This document shows positions 1 to 10,500 of a DNA stretch of 64,000 bases, piece by piece. The stretch is from Winogradskyella marina. Lineage in GTDB: Bacteria > Bacteroidota > Bacteroidia > Flavobacteriales > Flavobacteriaceae. The position numbers and the translations under genes are program-made. The notes under the pieces were generated by a model. That model saw only the letters and a program-made list of their open reading frames with translations, ran no database searches and was not told the DNA's origin. The DNA is taken from NCBI RefSeq assembly GCF_015645385.1, contig NZ_JADOET010000006.1, positions 62,001 to 126,000 of the forward strand. Reading direction: 5' to 3'. The first letter of the stretch is position 1. Each line of letters begins with the position of its first letter.

Positions 1-56
1 AATTTTTCATGCTTCGAAATCACCCGAAGTGACAACTATGATGTGATTGTTATACA

Positions 57-1964
57 TTACTTAAGCACAGTAAACTCTATTGATGAGTCATTAAACACCT
101 TATGCGTTTGCTTTTTGAAATCACTTTCCTTCGCTTCAAATATATTATCTACGTAAGTCTGCGGATTGGCATCGATATACGGAAAGAATGTACTCTGTAC
201 TTGCACTTGAATCTTATGTCCTTTTTTAAACGTGTGAAACACATCTTGCAACTTCAAATTAACTGCAGTTTTCTCATTTGGCACAAATGGTTCAGGCTGA
301 GACATACTATTCCTAAAACGTCCTCTCAGGACTTCACTTCGCACCATCATGTGATAATTACTCAGTTTTAAATGATCCTGAACATCTGCTGTGTTTTTAG
401 TATCCGACGGAAAAACGTCAATCACTTTTACTATCCAATCGGCCGCGGTTCCTGTGGTAGATACGTTTAGTTTTGCCAAAATATCACCTGCAAGTGTAAC
501 GTCGTTTTCTAAAACTTCAGTTTCAAACGTTAGCACATCTGGTCGTCGAGATGAAAAACGCTGATCGTCAGTCATGAATTTTCGAGGTGTAAAACCTACT
601 TTTATATCTTCGGTATATGGAACTGGTTTCTTAGGATCACTAACAAATTCAGAAGCAGCATACATTTTATTTGGCAGCTGTGTTAAACGTTCATAAGGCT
701 GCATATAATAGTTTTCCTTAGTCGTGTTTTGAGGTGGCCAAGTGTCAAACGACTCCCAAGTTTTAGTTCCTGTGTTAAACATATACGCTTCTGGTAGCCC
801 TGTTTCTCCAGTCGCTTCACCTTTTAAGAAATGATTAAAAAATTTAGTTTCAACATTTTTTTGAAAATCATCTGATAACTCATCTCCAAAATAGATATTC
901 CCGACCACTTGTCTTTCGCTTCCTCTTGCCCAATCTCCATGACTCCAAGGTCCGAAAACCACCGTATTATAATTGTCACTATGTTTTTCTATGCTTTTAT
1001 ACGTACTGAATGGACCGTATAAATCTTCGGCATCAAACAAACCTCCAACAACCATTGTTGCTGGTTTTATATCTTTTAAATGTTGAATAATACCTCTACT
1101 CTGCCAAAATTCATCGTAAGTGACATGTGTTTTTATTTGTTCCATAAACACATTGGTACTATCATAAAATTTATTCAATTTACTTAAGGGTGTGTGATCT
1201 AAGAAAAACTGATGCTGATCTTCTGTGCCAAAATTCGGAAAACTATACCATGACTCAGTTGTTGGTTCATCTTTCATAGCACCAAATAATGCTGTTGCTC
1301 TCCAATAACTTAATAAGAACGCACCATTATGAATAAAATCATCAAAAAAGAAATCTCCAATACAAGCTTGTGGTGAAACCGCTTTTAAGGCAGGATGCGC
1401 ATCTAATAACGAATAGGTGGCATAAAATCCTGGATAAGAAATACCGTAAGTTCCAACATTACCATTATTGTTTTCTACATTGTTTACTAACCATTCAATA
1501 GTATCATAAGTATCACTGGCTTCATCAAATTGTGTTCCTGTTTTATTCGGGATATAAGCACGCATATTATCGTAAACGCCTTCACTATTCCAACGGCCTC
1601 GAACATCTTGATATACCATAATATTACCTTCTTCCATAAGGTATTTATTAGGGCCTATTTTAGATTTAAACTGATCCTCTCCATATGGTTTGCAACTGTA
1701 TGGCGTACGCATCATTAAAATCGGATAGGTTTTAGACGTATCTTTTGGGGCATAAATAGTCGTATGGAGTTTAATACCGTCTCGCATTTCTACCATAACC
1801 TCTTTTTTTGTGTAATGGTCTTGTGGATTATAGATATCTACAACCTCAACTATGGCAGGTTTTTCAATTGTTTTAAAGCCTTTATCCGAAGGCTTATCAA
1901 CTGATTTACAACTTGAAAATGCAATAATAAATAATAAGAAAAGGTAAATTCTTTGGAAAATCAT
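57..1964 (-). CDS. CocE/NonD (S15-type) alpha/beta hydrolase, lipoprotein
   Basis: A 635-residue protein of the X-Pro dipeptidyl-peptidase/CocE esterase family, which cleave amide or ester bonds with a Ser-Asp-His triad. The N-terminus is a lipoprotein signal with a hydrophobic stretch and lipobox SSC (Cys19), so it is probably anchored in an envelope membrane. The N-terminal half has the alpha/beta-hydrolase core with the nucleophile elbow GTYGISYPGFYA (Ser176), preceded by the family-typical VYQDVRGRWNSEG. The region near residues 305-315 (VVGGLFDAED) fits the acidic triad member and GPWSHGDW (about 340) the histidine. The C-terminal third matches the jelly-roll domain of this family. Length is normal. 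The real substrate cannot be told; X-Pro peptides, glutaryl-amides and esters are all possible. It stands alone, downstream of adenine deaminase on the same strand. Confidence 0.88.
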   Translation of the reverse strand: MIFQRIYLFLLFIIAFSSCKSVDKPSDKGFKTIEKPAIVEVVDIYNPQDHYTKKEVMVEMRDGIKLHTTIYAPKDTSKTYPILMMRTPYSCKPYGEDQFKSKIGPNKYLMEEGNIMVYQDVRGRWNSEGVYDNMRAYIPNKTGTQFDEASDTYDTIEWLVNNVENNNGNVGTYGISYPGFYATYSLLDAHPALKAVSPQACIGDFFFDDFIHNGAFLLSYWRATALFGAMKDEPTTESWYSFPNFGTEDQHQFFLDHTPLSKLNKFYDSTNVFMEQIKTHVTYDEFWQSRGIIQHLKDIKPATMVVGGLFDAEDLYGPFSTYKSIEKHSDNYNTVVFGPWSHGDWARGSERQVVGNIYFGDELSDDFQKNVETKFFNHFLKGEATGETGLPEAYMFNTGTKTWESFDTWPPQNTTKENYYMQPYERLTQLPNKMYAASEFVSDPKKPVPYTEDIKVGFTPRKFMTDDQRFSSRRPDVLTFETEVLENDVTLAGDILAKLNVSTTGTAADWIVKVIDVFPSDTKNTADVQDHLKLSNYHMMVRSEVLRGRFRNSMSQPEPFVPNEKTAVNLKLQDVFHTFKKGHKIQVQVQSTFFPYIDANPQTYVDNIFEAKESDFKKQTHKVFNDSSIEFTVLK

Positions 1965-2011
1965 TTTGGTTAAATTTTAATGGTTCTAAGGTAATTAATT
2001 TTGAAGATTAT

Positions 2012-2040
2012 ACCTGTCAGGTTTTAGAAACCTTACAGGA
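2012..2040. repeat. Imperfect hairpin of the ACCTGTCAGG type
   Basis: The arms ACCTGTCAGGTTT and AAACCTTACAGG are separated by three bases, with one mismatch. It lies between the hydrolase and adenine deaminase, just after the adenine deaminase stop. The same sequence in a perfect form recurs at 13024-13055, so this is a dispersed palindrome that may also act as a terminator. Confidence 0.65.
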
Positions 2041-2052
2041 TATAATAGCGTT

Positions 2053-3675
2053 TTATACAACTTCAACTGAAGTAAACTCAAATTTTCCACCGTTAAAAAG
2101 CCCTTTATCACTCAGCTTTAAAGCCGGAATAACCAACAAAGCCATAAACGACAAACTCATATAAGGTGCATGAAGCTGACTTCCTAACTGTTTTGCCATC
2201 TTATCTAATTCGGAATATTGTTTACCTATGGTTTCTGCATTTTTATCACTCATAATTCCAGCAACTGGTAACGGCACTACTTTTTCTTCGGTGTCACTAA
2301 TAGCACAAATACCTCCTTCATTTTCAATTAAAAGATTAACCGCCTTACAAATAGCTTCGTCTGAAACTCCAACAGCAATAATATTATGAGAATCATGACC
2401 AACAGAGCTTGCGATAGCACCTTCTTTTAAACCATAATTTTTTATAAAAGCCAATGCAGGTTTATCGTTATTATAACGGTTTACAACCGTCATTTTTAAA
2501 ATATCTGTTTTAGTGTTTGACACTAGATTGCCATTTTTAATTGTAGACGCGGCAATGATTTCATTAGTTACGAGTTCACCATCTAAGCATTCAATAACTC
2601 TGATATCTTTTGCCTTAGATTCAAATTTGAAATCAGAAACTTCTTTTTTAGCCGTGTTGAAATTATTTAAGTTTTGAAACGCAACATGTTTTATTTTTGA
2701 AACTCCGTTATCGTAAACTAAGTCACCATTTATATAAGTTTGAAGTGTTTTAAAATCTTTTAAATCCTCTAGCACAATACAATCGGCATCATCACCAACA
2801 TGTAATAAACCAACATCTAAGTTGTAATGTTTAACAGGGTTCACACAAGCTGCCTGCAATACTTTAAAAATGTCATTTCCCTTAGCCACAGCTCGAGCAC
2901 AGACTTGATTAATGTGCCCAAGTAACAAATCATCAGGATGCTTGTCATCGCTACAAAACATCATATCCTCATAATGCTCGTCTAGTAAGTCAATTAAGGC
3001 TTCAAAGTTTTTTGCGGCACTACCTTCTCGGACAATGACCTTCATGCCTTTGTTCAATTTTTCTAGACCTTCTTCGTAAGTAAAACATTCGTGATCTGTT
3101 GAAATTCCAGCAGAAATGTATTTGGTTAAATCATCGCCTCGTAATCCTGGTGCATGACCATCAATGGGTTTATTATACTGTTTTGCCCAGTCTATTTTCT
3201 TTAAAACTTCGGCATCATCGTAAATAACACCAGGATAATTCATCATTTCGGCTAAATACTTAATATCCGGATTTGCCATCAACGTTTTAATTGCGTCAGA
3301 ATCTATAATAGCTCCAGCCGATTCAAAACTCGTTGCTGGCACACAAGATGGTGCTCCAAAATTGAATTTAAAAGGGGTTTGCTTTCCGTTTTCAATCATG
3401 AATTCCACACCTTTTACTCCAAGCACATTTGCGATTTCATGAGGGTCAGAAACTGTTGAAACTGTGCCGTGTTTTACAGCAATTTTAGCAAACTCCGAAG
3501 GCACTAACATAGAGCTTTCAATATGAATGTGTGCATCTATAAAACCCGGTAAAATGTAATGGTTTTCTTCGCACTCTTTTTCTTCAACGGATTTTATTTT
3601 ACCGTTTTCGATGGTAATTTCTCCTTTGAAGATTTTACGATTTATAATGTCTACTATGTTTCCTTTTAATTTCAA
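2053..3675 (-). CDS. ade: Adenine deaminase
   Basis: A 540-residue amidohydrolase that converts adenine to hypoxanthine and ammonia for purine salvage, in the cytoplasm. The metal-binding HxH motif is in [14 protein letters not shown] (His49, His51). Further family signatures are the central GHAPG with DHECFTYEE, and [12 protein letters not shown] near residue 243. The C-terminal part ([11 protein letters not shown]) belongs to the adenine deaminase C-terminal domain, which separates this enzyme from dihydroorotase-like relatives. Length agrees with bacterial Ade (about 540-600). A promoter-like site lies 39 bases upstream (3714-3747). It is followed by the S15 hydrolase on the same strand, with a palindrome in the gap, so co-transcription is doubtful. 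Confidence 0.93.
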   Translation of the reverse strand: MKLKGNIVDIINRKIFKGEITIENGKIKSVEEKECEENHYILPGFIDAHIHIESSMLVPSEFAKIAVKHGTVSTVSDPHEIANVLGVKGVEFMIENGKQTPFKFNFGAPSCVPATSFESAGAIIDSDAIKTLMANPDIKYLAEMMNYPGVIYDDAEVLKKIDWAKQYNKPIDGHAPGLRGDDLTKYISAGISTDHECFTYEEGLEKLNKGMKVIVREGSAAKNFEALIDLLDEHYEDMMFCSDDKHPDDLLLGHINQVCARAVAKGNDIFKVLQAACVNPVKHYNLDVGLLHVGDDADCIVLEDLKDFKTLQTYINGDLVYDNGVSKIKHVAFQNLNNFNTAKKEVSDFKFESKAKDIRVIECLDGELVTNEIIAASTIKNGNLVSNTKTDILKMTVVNRYNNDKPALAFIKNYGLKEGAIASSVGHDSHNIIAVGVSDEAICKAVNLLIENEGGICAISDTEEKVVPLPVAGIMSDKNAETIGKQYSELDKMAKQLGSQLHAPYMSLSFMALLVIPALKLSDKGLFNGGKFEFTSVEVV

Positions 3676-3713
3676 ACTATATAATTTATATTACTATCAC
3701 ATAAACAAATAAA

Positions 3714-3747
3714 CAAACCTATTTGCTTTGTAATATATTAGTTACAA
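3714..3747 (-). promoter_or_regulatory. Bacteroidota-type promoter for ade
   Basis: Read on the minus strand this is TTG (3747-3745), 23 bases, then TAGGTTTG (3721-3714), matching the Bacteroidota consensus TTG/TAnnTTTG. It ends 38 bases before the ade ATG. The match is by eye, and the spacer is at the long end of the usual range. Confidence 0.55.
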
Positions 3748-3755
3748 CCACTTAA

Positions 3756-5069
3756 CTAAACACTAACTTTAAGTATTGATTTTGTGGTTTTAGTGATTTT
3801 AAAGCGTTCGTCTGCACGTTTTCCCACTACCCAAATCACGTAATCACCTGAAGTTAAAACCCAAGTATTTTCTTTTTCTACTAAAGAGGTTTTTTCGTCT
3901 TTAAGGTATTTACTGACTTTCTTTTTTCCTGTCATTCCTAACGGTTGAAAACGGTCTCCTTCTTTCCAAAGTCGTAATTCCAAGGGAAATTTTAAAAGGT
4001 CTTTATCAACGTAAATGATGTGTTTTGAGGTTCCAGAAATGGCATCTACTTCATCAAAAAATAGGTGTCCAAACGGTGTTTCAGTCTTAGTATTATTTTC
4101 TTCAATTATAAGAGATGCTTCACTTGGCTCAGAACGACATAACGCTGTTAAAATTAAATGGTCGCGATGTTTAATTAATCGATGCGTATTTGACTTTACC
4201 AATTTACCAGATTGCGCCTCTAATAAATCCACGACATCATTCCATTCTGGAAATCCGTAAGGTTTAAAAACTTCAAACAAATACGCTTTTGGATTGCTTG
4301 TGTTTTTAAATTCTGAAATTCTATACGTTGTACCAAGGTTATCCTTAGACACAATAGCGCGCTCAGTAAAATCACGTAATTGCTCATCAACAATTAACGC
4401 GGTATCACTAAGATTACTCAACGTATTCTGAAAACTGTCTAATAATTGCGGATTGATTTCCTTTAAAATTGGCACAACTTCGTGTCTCAACTTATTCCTC
4501 AGGTATTTTCTAGAGGCATTACTCGCATCTTCTCTCCACCTTATATTTTTATCTTTTGCATAAGCTTCAATTTGCACTCTAGAAAACGGCAATAATGGTC
4601 TTGCCACATTAGCGTTTATCATCGGAATTCCGGTTAACCCGTTTAAGCCTGTTCCTCTTGTAAAGTTAATCAGGAAGGTTTCAAGATTATCGTCAGCGTG
4701 ATGTGCTGTTAGAATATAATCGAAATTTAATTGCTCTGCTAAATCTTTAAACCAGTCGTAGCGCAATTCACGAGCAGCCATTTGAATAGAGCGTTTGTGT
4801 TGGTTTGCATAGACTTCTGTATCAAAATTTTGAATAAAAACTTCAACATCTAATCCTTCGGCTAAATCAATCACAAAGTCTTCATCTTTATTACTTTCTT
4901 CTTCTCGTAAATTGAAATTGCAATGCGCAAGGGAGAAATTGAGTCCTAATGTTTGGCATAAATGTGCTAATACTACACTATCTATACCGCCAGAAATAGC
5001 AATGAGTAGCTTGCATTCCTTTAAAAAGGAAAGGTTTTTATCGATATGATTTTTGAATTCTACTAGCAC
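3756..5069 (-). CDS. tilS: tRNA(Ile)-lysidine synthase
   Basis: A 437-residue cytoplasmic enzyme that attaches lysine to C34 of the tRNA-Ile with a CAU anticodon, so that it reads AUA codons. The PP-loop ATP-binding motif SGGIDS is at residues 26-31, followed by HCNFNLREEESNKDE and LTAHHADDNLETFL, both typical of TilS. RKYLRNKLRHEVVP, near residue 190, is also a family hallmark. The C-terminal TilS domain (RLWKEGDRFQPLGM) is complete. The start is GTG at 5069. A TAnnTTTG-type box (TACCTTTG, 5081-5074 on this strand) lies only four bases before the GTG, so the message may be nearly leaderless or the start may be slightly downstream. pabB lies nearby on the same strand, an association often seen in Flavobacteriia. 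Confidence 0.95.
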   Translation of the reverse strand: MLVEFKNHIDKNLSFLKECKLLIAISGGIDSVVLAHLCQTLGLNFSLAHCNFNLREEESNKDEDFVIDLAEGLDVEVFIQNFDTEVYANQHKRSIQMAARELRYDWFKDLAEQLNFDYILTAHHADDNLETFLINFTRGTGLNGLTGIPMINANVARPLLPFSRVQIEAYAKDKNIRWREDASNASRKYLRNKLRHEVVPILKEINPQLLDSFQNTLSNLSDTALIVDEQLRDFTERAIVSKDNLGTTYRISEFKNTSNPKAYLFEVFKPYGFPEWNDVVDLLEAQSGKLVKSNTHRLIKHRDHLILTALCRSEPSEASLIIEENNTKTETPFGHLFFDEVDAISGTSKHIIYVDKDLLKFPLELRLWKEGDRFQPLGMTGKKKVSKYLKDEKTSLVEKENTWVLTSGDYVIWVVGKRADERFKITKTTKSILKVSV

Positions 5070-5073
5070 TTCT

Positions 5074-5081
5074 CAAAGGTA
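5074..5081 (-). promoter_or_regulatory. TACCTTTG -7 box directly before tilS
   Basis: This is a perfect TAnnTTTG match on the minus strand, with only AGAA between it and the GTG start of tilS. No convincing -33 TTG is visible at the usual distance. If used, transcription would begin at or just inside the annotated start. Confidence 0.4.
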
Positions 5082-5140
5082 TTGAAATTATTTGATGAGA
5101 AATAAGAAATTAGAGATGAGAAATGAGACAACGATAACTT

Positions 5141-5210
5141 CTGACTGAGAACTGTGGACTGAGAACTGTGGACTGTGGACTGTGGACTGTGGACTGTGGA
5201 CTGTGGACTG
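5141..5210. repeat. Heptamer tandem repeat (ACTGTGG)n with degenerate flanks
   Basis: About seven nearly uninterrupted copies of the 7-base unit GACTGTG are preceded by longer variants of the type CTGAGAACTGTGGACTGAG. It occupies the 220-base gap between the divergent tilS and sigma-like genes. Related words (AACTGTGGACTGCCAACTGAGGACT) recur around 21284-21325 next to the four-helix-bundle gene, so this is a dispersed low-complexity repeat family. Confidence 0.85.
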
Positions 5211-5292
5211 ACTACTAAAGTTAAACTGACAATAATCATAACAACCTAATCGCTTTTTAATTATCTTTAAGAGAATTTAAAATTATAGGTTT

Positions 5293-5982
5293 ATGAGTGT
5301 CTCAGAAAAATTATTAGAAAAATCTGCACGAACTACCTTTGATAAAAAGGTTCTTTCTGCACTACCACATCTTCATCCATACGTAAAACACAGAATTTAC
5401 ATCGCTGAAACCACAGGTATTTTACCAAAAAACATGTTTTCCTCCAATGGACTTATCGATGAAAGTATTATTATTTTATACAATGATGATTTTGATGTTG
5501 AAGCGGATGCAATGGCTATAAAATTAGAACTTTTTAGAATTGTAGATAATTTTATGAATGTGCTATTTAAGAACGAAGCCTATCATAAAAACACCATAAG
5601 TACTGATGAAATTCTTAAAAAGGAAATCTCTAAATTAAGTGAAGATTATACTGTTGATGGTGATTTTGATTATATACTTAATACAGAGCTTAACGATATA
5701 TCTTACCATCAAGATGAGGACATTTCTTTAAATTTATATTCAGACAAGGAAGCTTCCATTTTACATGCTTTTGATGTTAAAGACCTTTCTGCATCGCAGT
5801 CTTCAAAAGTATTTAGTCAGTTTTACAATTGGTTGCCTTTTAATGTGTCTAATATTGTGGATTTATACATCATTGGAAAATTAGATTTTGAATCTATTGC
5901 CAAGGTTAAGAAGATTGAACAAAAACGTGTTGAAGCTATATTTGATAAGGTTAAGCGTACTTTTAGACGACATATAGAATAA
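5293..5982 (+). CDS. Sigma-70-like / HTH protein of unknown role
   Basis: A 229-residue soluble protein. The last 45 residues, NIVDLYIIGKLDFESIAKVKK followed by a basic helix, look like sigma-70 region 4 (helix-turn-helix). Similar flavobacterial proteins are, as I recall, labelled sigma-70 family, but no clear region 2 (-10 recognition) can be read. The N-terminal 150 residues are acidic and helical. It stands alone on the plus strand between tilS and pabB, both on the minus strand, with a heptamer repeat upstream. A near-match to the -7 box (TATCTTTA) lies about 30 bases upstream. It could be a transcription accessory factor or simply a conserved flavobacterial protein of unknown function. 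Confidence 0.6.
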   Translation: MSVSEKLLEKSARTTFDKKVLSALPHLHPYVKHRIYIAETTGILPKNMFSSNGLIDESIIILYNDDFDVEADAMAIKLELFRIVDNFMNVLFKNEAYHKNTISTDEILKKEISKLSEDYTVDGDFDYILNTELNDISYHQDEDISLNLYSDKEASILHAFDVKDLSASQSSKVFSQFYNWLPFNVSNIVDLYIIGKLDFESIAKVKKIEQKRVEAIFDKVKRTFRRHIE

Positions 5983-6088
5983 TAGATGTTAAGAAAATTA
6001 AAATATTACTCAGAGCTACACTGAAGGCACGAAGATGCACAGAGAAATTTTTCTAAATGATAGTATTTCTGGAAACTGAGATTAAAAG

Positions 6089-7411
6089 CTATCCTTCCAG
6101 AGCTTCACGCATTGCTTTTGCTTTTATTAAGCACTCTTCATACTCTAGTAAGGGATCGCTCTTTGCTGTAATGGCTCCACCAACAGAATAAGAAATATAG
6201 CGTTTTGAACTGTTATAAAGTATGCTTCTAATGATAACATTAAAATCAAAATCGCCATGTGGTGTAAAATAACCTACTGCGCCAGAATACAAGCCTCGTT
6301 TGGTTTCTTCTAAAGCTTCAATGATTTTCATGGCTGAAATTTTCGGAGCTCCTGTCATGCTTCCCATCGGAAAAGTGGTTTTTAAAATATCAACTGGATG
6401 GGTTTCTGGCTTTACCTTAGATTGAATTGTAGAAATCATTTGATGTACTTGTAAAAACGAATACACCTTACATAATTCTTTAACTTCTACACTTCCCTTT
6501 GTTGCTGTTTGCGATAAGTCATTGCGGACCAAATCTACTATCATAATATTTTCGCTACGCTCTTTAGGGTCTTTAGATAAGTCTTGGGCGAGTTTTAAAT
6601 CTTCAATCTCATTATCAGAACGTTTCGCGGTTCCTTTAATAGGTTGAGATATTACAGTATCTCCCGTTTTTTGAATATAGCGCTCTGGAGAGGCAGACAA
6701 CATATAATTACTTTCAAATTTCAGGAAACTTGCAAATGGAGGTTTTGAGATATCATTTAACGTCTTAAATGTTTCCAATGGGTTTATCTCGCTACCTTCA
6801 GCATAAAACTCTTGGCAGAAATTAGCTTCGTAGATGTCTCCTCTATGAATATGAGCGAGCATTCGGTTTAGCTTTTCAAAATAATCATCTTTATGGATTC
6901 TTAGTTTGATTTTGATAGCATCTAGATTCTGAGACTTCTCCACTGCGCTCGACGTGACAATACAGCGAATAGAACGTAAATCATCCTCAATCTCATCATC
7001 TACCATTTTTAGATATTGAATTTCAACGCAATTATCTTTAATTAAAAAGAGCTTTTTAGGTTGAAAGAAATACAAATCAGGAAAACCTAAACCATCAAAA
7101 TTATTGGATTCTAACTGTTCTGTTGTGTTTTTTAAATCGTAAGTAAGGTAACCAAATATCCAATCATTGGTTATGGATTGATATTCTTTTAAACGTTCAA
7201 ATGCATCAAAATAATCGGTACGTATCGTTGTAAAAGCATCAACAGCCAAAACAGCATCATAGTTACTGTATTTATCTTTGTGGTTATTAGAATCTAACCA
7301 AACGACATCATCAAATTGCTGACTCCAACTTAAAAGTTGAAGTTTAAATGTGTCGGCATTTGTTATACTATGGAAATTTACGGTTCTCAATACTATTGTT
7401 GTAGACCACAA
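6089..7411 (-). CDS. pabB: Aminodeoxychorismate synthase component I
   Basis: A 440-residue chorismate-utilising enzyme. It aminates chorismate to 4-amino-4-deoxychorismate for folate synthesis, normally with the PabA glutaminase. The chorismate-binding domain (residues about 180-440) shows YEANFCQEF, SASPERYI, QPIKGTAKR, ENIMIVDLVRNDLS and the signature GSMTGAPK. PIKGTAKR, with Lys in place of the Thr of anthranilate synthase, supports PabB over TrpE. Residues around 150-160 (IVTSSAVEKSQ) are encoded by a copy of a dispersed intergenic palindrome-type repeat (6931-6961), at the junction of the N-terminal and catalytic domains. The insertion keeps the frame, so the enzyme is probably intact. 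Confidence 0.93.
   Translation of the reverse strand: MWSTTIVLRTVNFHSITNADTFKLQLLSWSQQFDDVVWLDSNNHKDKYSNYDAVLAVDAFTTIRTDYFDAFERLKEYQSITNDWIFGYLTYDLKNTTEQLESNNFDGLGFPDLYFFQPKKLFLIKDNCVEIQYLKMVDDEIEDDLRSIRCIVTSSAVEKSQNLDAIKIKLRIHKDDYFEKLNRMLAHIHRGDIYEANFCQEFYAEGSEINPLETFKTLNDISKPPFASFLKFESNYMLSASPERYIQKTGDTVISQPIKGTAKRSDNEIEDLKLAQDLSKDPKERSENIMIVDLVRNDLSQTATKGSVEVKELCKVYSFLQVHQMISTIQSKVKPETHPVDILKTTFPMGSMTGAPKISAMKIIEALEETKRGLYSGAVGYFTPHGDFDFNVIIRSILYNSSKRYISYSVGGAITAKSDPLLEYEECLIKAKAMREALEG
6931..6961. repeat. Dispersed palindromic repeat embedded in pabB
   Basis: On the minus strand it begins TTGTCACGTCGAGCGCAGTG and ends GAGAAGTCTC, the same architecture as the intergenic element at 16000-16028 (GAGATTC..GACTGTGCTCAG..ATGACA). 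Such words are normally intergenic in flavobacterial genomes. Here it is translated in frame as VTSSAVEKSQ. Confidence 0.7.
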
Positions 7412-7530
7412 AATTAATCAGAATACTTTGAAATAAAATATAATATATCTTTTCATTTTATTTTAACAAATTGAGCATTTTCCTAAAAAGTATACTATTT
7501 TGCTACTTATTCACCTATTAAATCTCAAAC

Positions 7531-10500
7531 ATGAATTGTTGCCGCTTCAATAAAAATGTTTCGTTTTACATTTTAATCTTCGTTTTCTTCTTATCGTATT
7601 CTGGTTTTTCACAAGAGCACAGCCCTTATGAATTACTTTGGAAAATAGAAGGCAACAACTTAGAATCTCCGTCGTACCTCTTCGGAACAATGCATATAGA
7701 TGATGCTAGAGTTTTTAACTTTAGTGACGCTGTAATGCCTGCCATAGAAAGTTCAGAGTTCTTTGCTTTAGAAGTTAATGCCGACTCTCTAATGACGGCT
7801 ATAATGCGAAAAGAGTACGACATCACTGCAAATGATTTCTATAAAAACCTACTACAACCCAATGATTATAAACGACTTTTAAAACGTTTTGAAGAGGTTA
7901 ATGAGTATTCTTTAGTGGATTCAGAAATTATGAGTCCAGATCAGATTGTAAGCATGCTTATTCCAGATATTGACAAAGATGATGACAAAGCAACTTTTGT
8001 AGATTTTTACCTTTTAAGTCAGGCACAAACAATGAATAAAACTATTGTTGGTTTAGAAGATATTGATGACCAAATTAATTATTTTGATAACCTTTCGGAT
8101 GATCAAAAAATAAATAAAATTTTAAGTCATTTAGATGTTGATGTAGATAGCATTAATAGAACAAAGGAAATAATGACCAAAATATATGCTACTGGTAATT
8201 TAGATAAAATCGAAGAGTTTATAAATGAACACGATGTTATTGATGATGTCATGATCTCTAGAAATAGAGTGATGAAAAATAGCATTATAGACATTATGAA
8301 AAAAGGCAGTCTGTTTGCTGGTGTTGGTGCAGCTCACTTAGTTGGAAAAGAAAATGTTATTGAACTGTTACAAAAGGAAGGTTACAATGTGAGCGTCGTT
8401 GATGCCAAATTTACTGGTGTTGCAGATACTTATAAAATTGACACATCAAAAGGCTATTGGTATAACTATATAGATCAAGAATTAGGGTTTAAACTTGAAG
8501 TTCCAAAAGCACCAAACATACATCAAGATTTCGATAAGTTTATTATCCATGGCTATGGCGATTTTCCAACAAGTACCAGCTACCTTTTTATGGGATTTGA
8601 CACGGGTTACAATTTAGCACAGCCTCAAATTGACACCTTATTAGAAGCTATGATTTCTAACATTATTGAAAAAAGAGAAGGTGAAATTATTAGTCGTGAA
8701 AAACTAACTGATACAGATAAATATGGCTACGATATTTTGTACAAAATATCAAACAACAAAATTATAAAAGCAAGATTTGTTATTAAGTATAATCATTTTT
8801 ATTATTTCTCAGTTGAAACAACAAAAGAACAAATCAACGAAAACTATGTTGATCGTTACTTTAATTCAATTACTATCGATGGTATAAAGCCTAAAAAGAA
8901 AACTACAGGATGGCGAGAATTTAAAAGCGAAAATGGTGCTTTCACCATTCAAATACCTGCGGATGCAAAAGAGGTCTCTAGAGAACAAGCAAATCCTATT
9001 GATCCTGAAGGTGAGCCCTATTTCCTTAACCTTTATATGGCCACTGACACCAAAAACTTAAATAACTATTTGATTCGGTATAACGACCAACCCATGGGAT
9101 ATTTTCTTCAAAATCCTGCCGTTGCATTTAAAGAAACCGAAAATGGATTAACACAAACCTCTAAATTACTGTCAGAACCTAAAGTTATTGATTTAGATGG
9201 TTTTGAAGGTAGAGAATATGAAATACTACTTAACAACAAATTCCATTGTATTGTACGTGCCTATTTCAGAGGAAACAGAACGTATCTATTACTAAAACAA
9301 AAACTTAATGAAACAGATAAAGTTAGTGTAGACGACCTCTTTTTCGATAGTTTTAAATTATTACCATATAAAGAATCAAAACTTACCGATTACGAATCAC
9401 CAAATAAAGATTTTAAAATAAAGCTGTTTGAAAGGGTAAGTGAAACCATAGATACACTAGATCTTGGCGACTCTAATGTTATTGATTCTCACGACTACAC
9501 AACTGTAAACCCAAATACTGGTAGCATTTATCAGTATGGTTATAATAATATTGGTAAATACTTCAGATTAAAATCTCATAAAAAGTTTATTGACGACTAT
9601 AAAAATGGCATCCTCGAATATAATGATAGCATAGTTGATGAAAAAACCATAGTTAAGAATGGCGATTCATTGATTCAGTTTACAGTGAAAAACAAATTAT
9701 TTGAAAAGACGAGTCGTGTTACGGTTAACCAGATTTGGTACAACAACTACAGAATGCATATTGCTAAAGCTATTGTAACAGAAGAAGAAATGCAAACGGG
9801 TATTGTGCAAGACATATTTAGCTCTATTGATGTAAAACCGGTAAGCTCTAAAATTAATATTTCTGAATCTAAAGCGCAATACATTATTGAAGACTTAAAG
9901 TCAAAAGATTCAACAGTTTACAATTATGCTTTAAGAGCTTTTGAGTATTATGAGTTTGATAAAGATGATTTGCCAGTTATAAATAAAGCGCTTAATCACA
10001 AGTTTTCAGATGAAACTAACGATGTTATAAAGGCTTATTTAATTAATGAATATAGCTTAATTAACGATGAAAGCTCTCTAGAAGACCTTGAAACATTTTA
10101 TAACAAAACCACTACTTCAGACGATTTAAAAACAGCCATTCTGCTTGCTATTCAAGATATTGAATCAGAAAAATCGTTACCTCTTTACAATAAATTATTG
10201 TTTTCAAATCCTCCAACACAAGAAAGCTCTTATGAATATAGCTTGCTGCAACCCTTTAGAGACTCCTTAAATTATACCTTAGAAAACTACAATAAGCTGT
10301 TAACATTATTACCTATAACTAAATACAGAGACGACCTTATTTATATTTCAAATGACCTTTATGATTCCGGATTAGACACTGAGAATGTTATCGTTTTAAA
10401 TTATAACAAAATACTAGATTATTTAACTAAAGATGCTGAAGTGTATTTTAATCTGCCTCCACTTTCAGATGAAAACGAACACGAATATGATTACACCTAT

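Noticed and set aside
5141-5210. Possible CRISPR array
   Set aside because: Units are only seven bases with no unique spacers, and there are no cas genes nearby.
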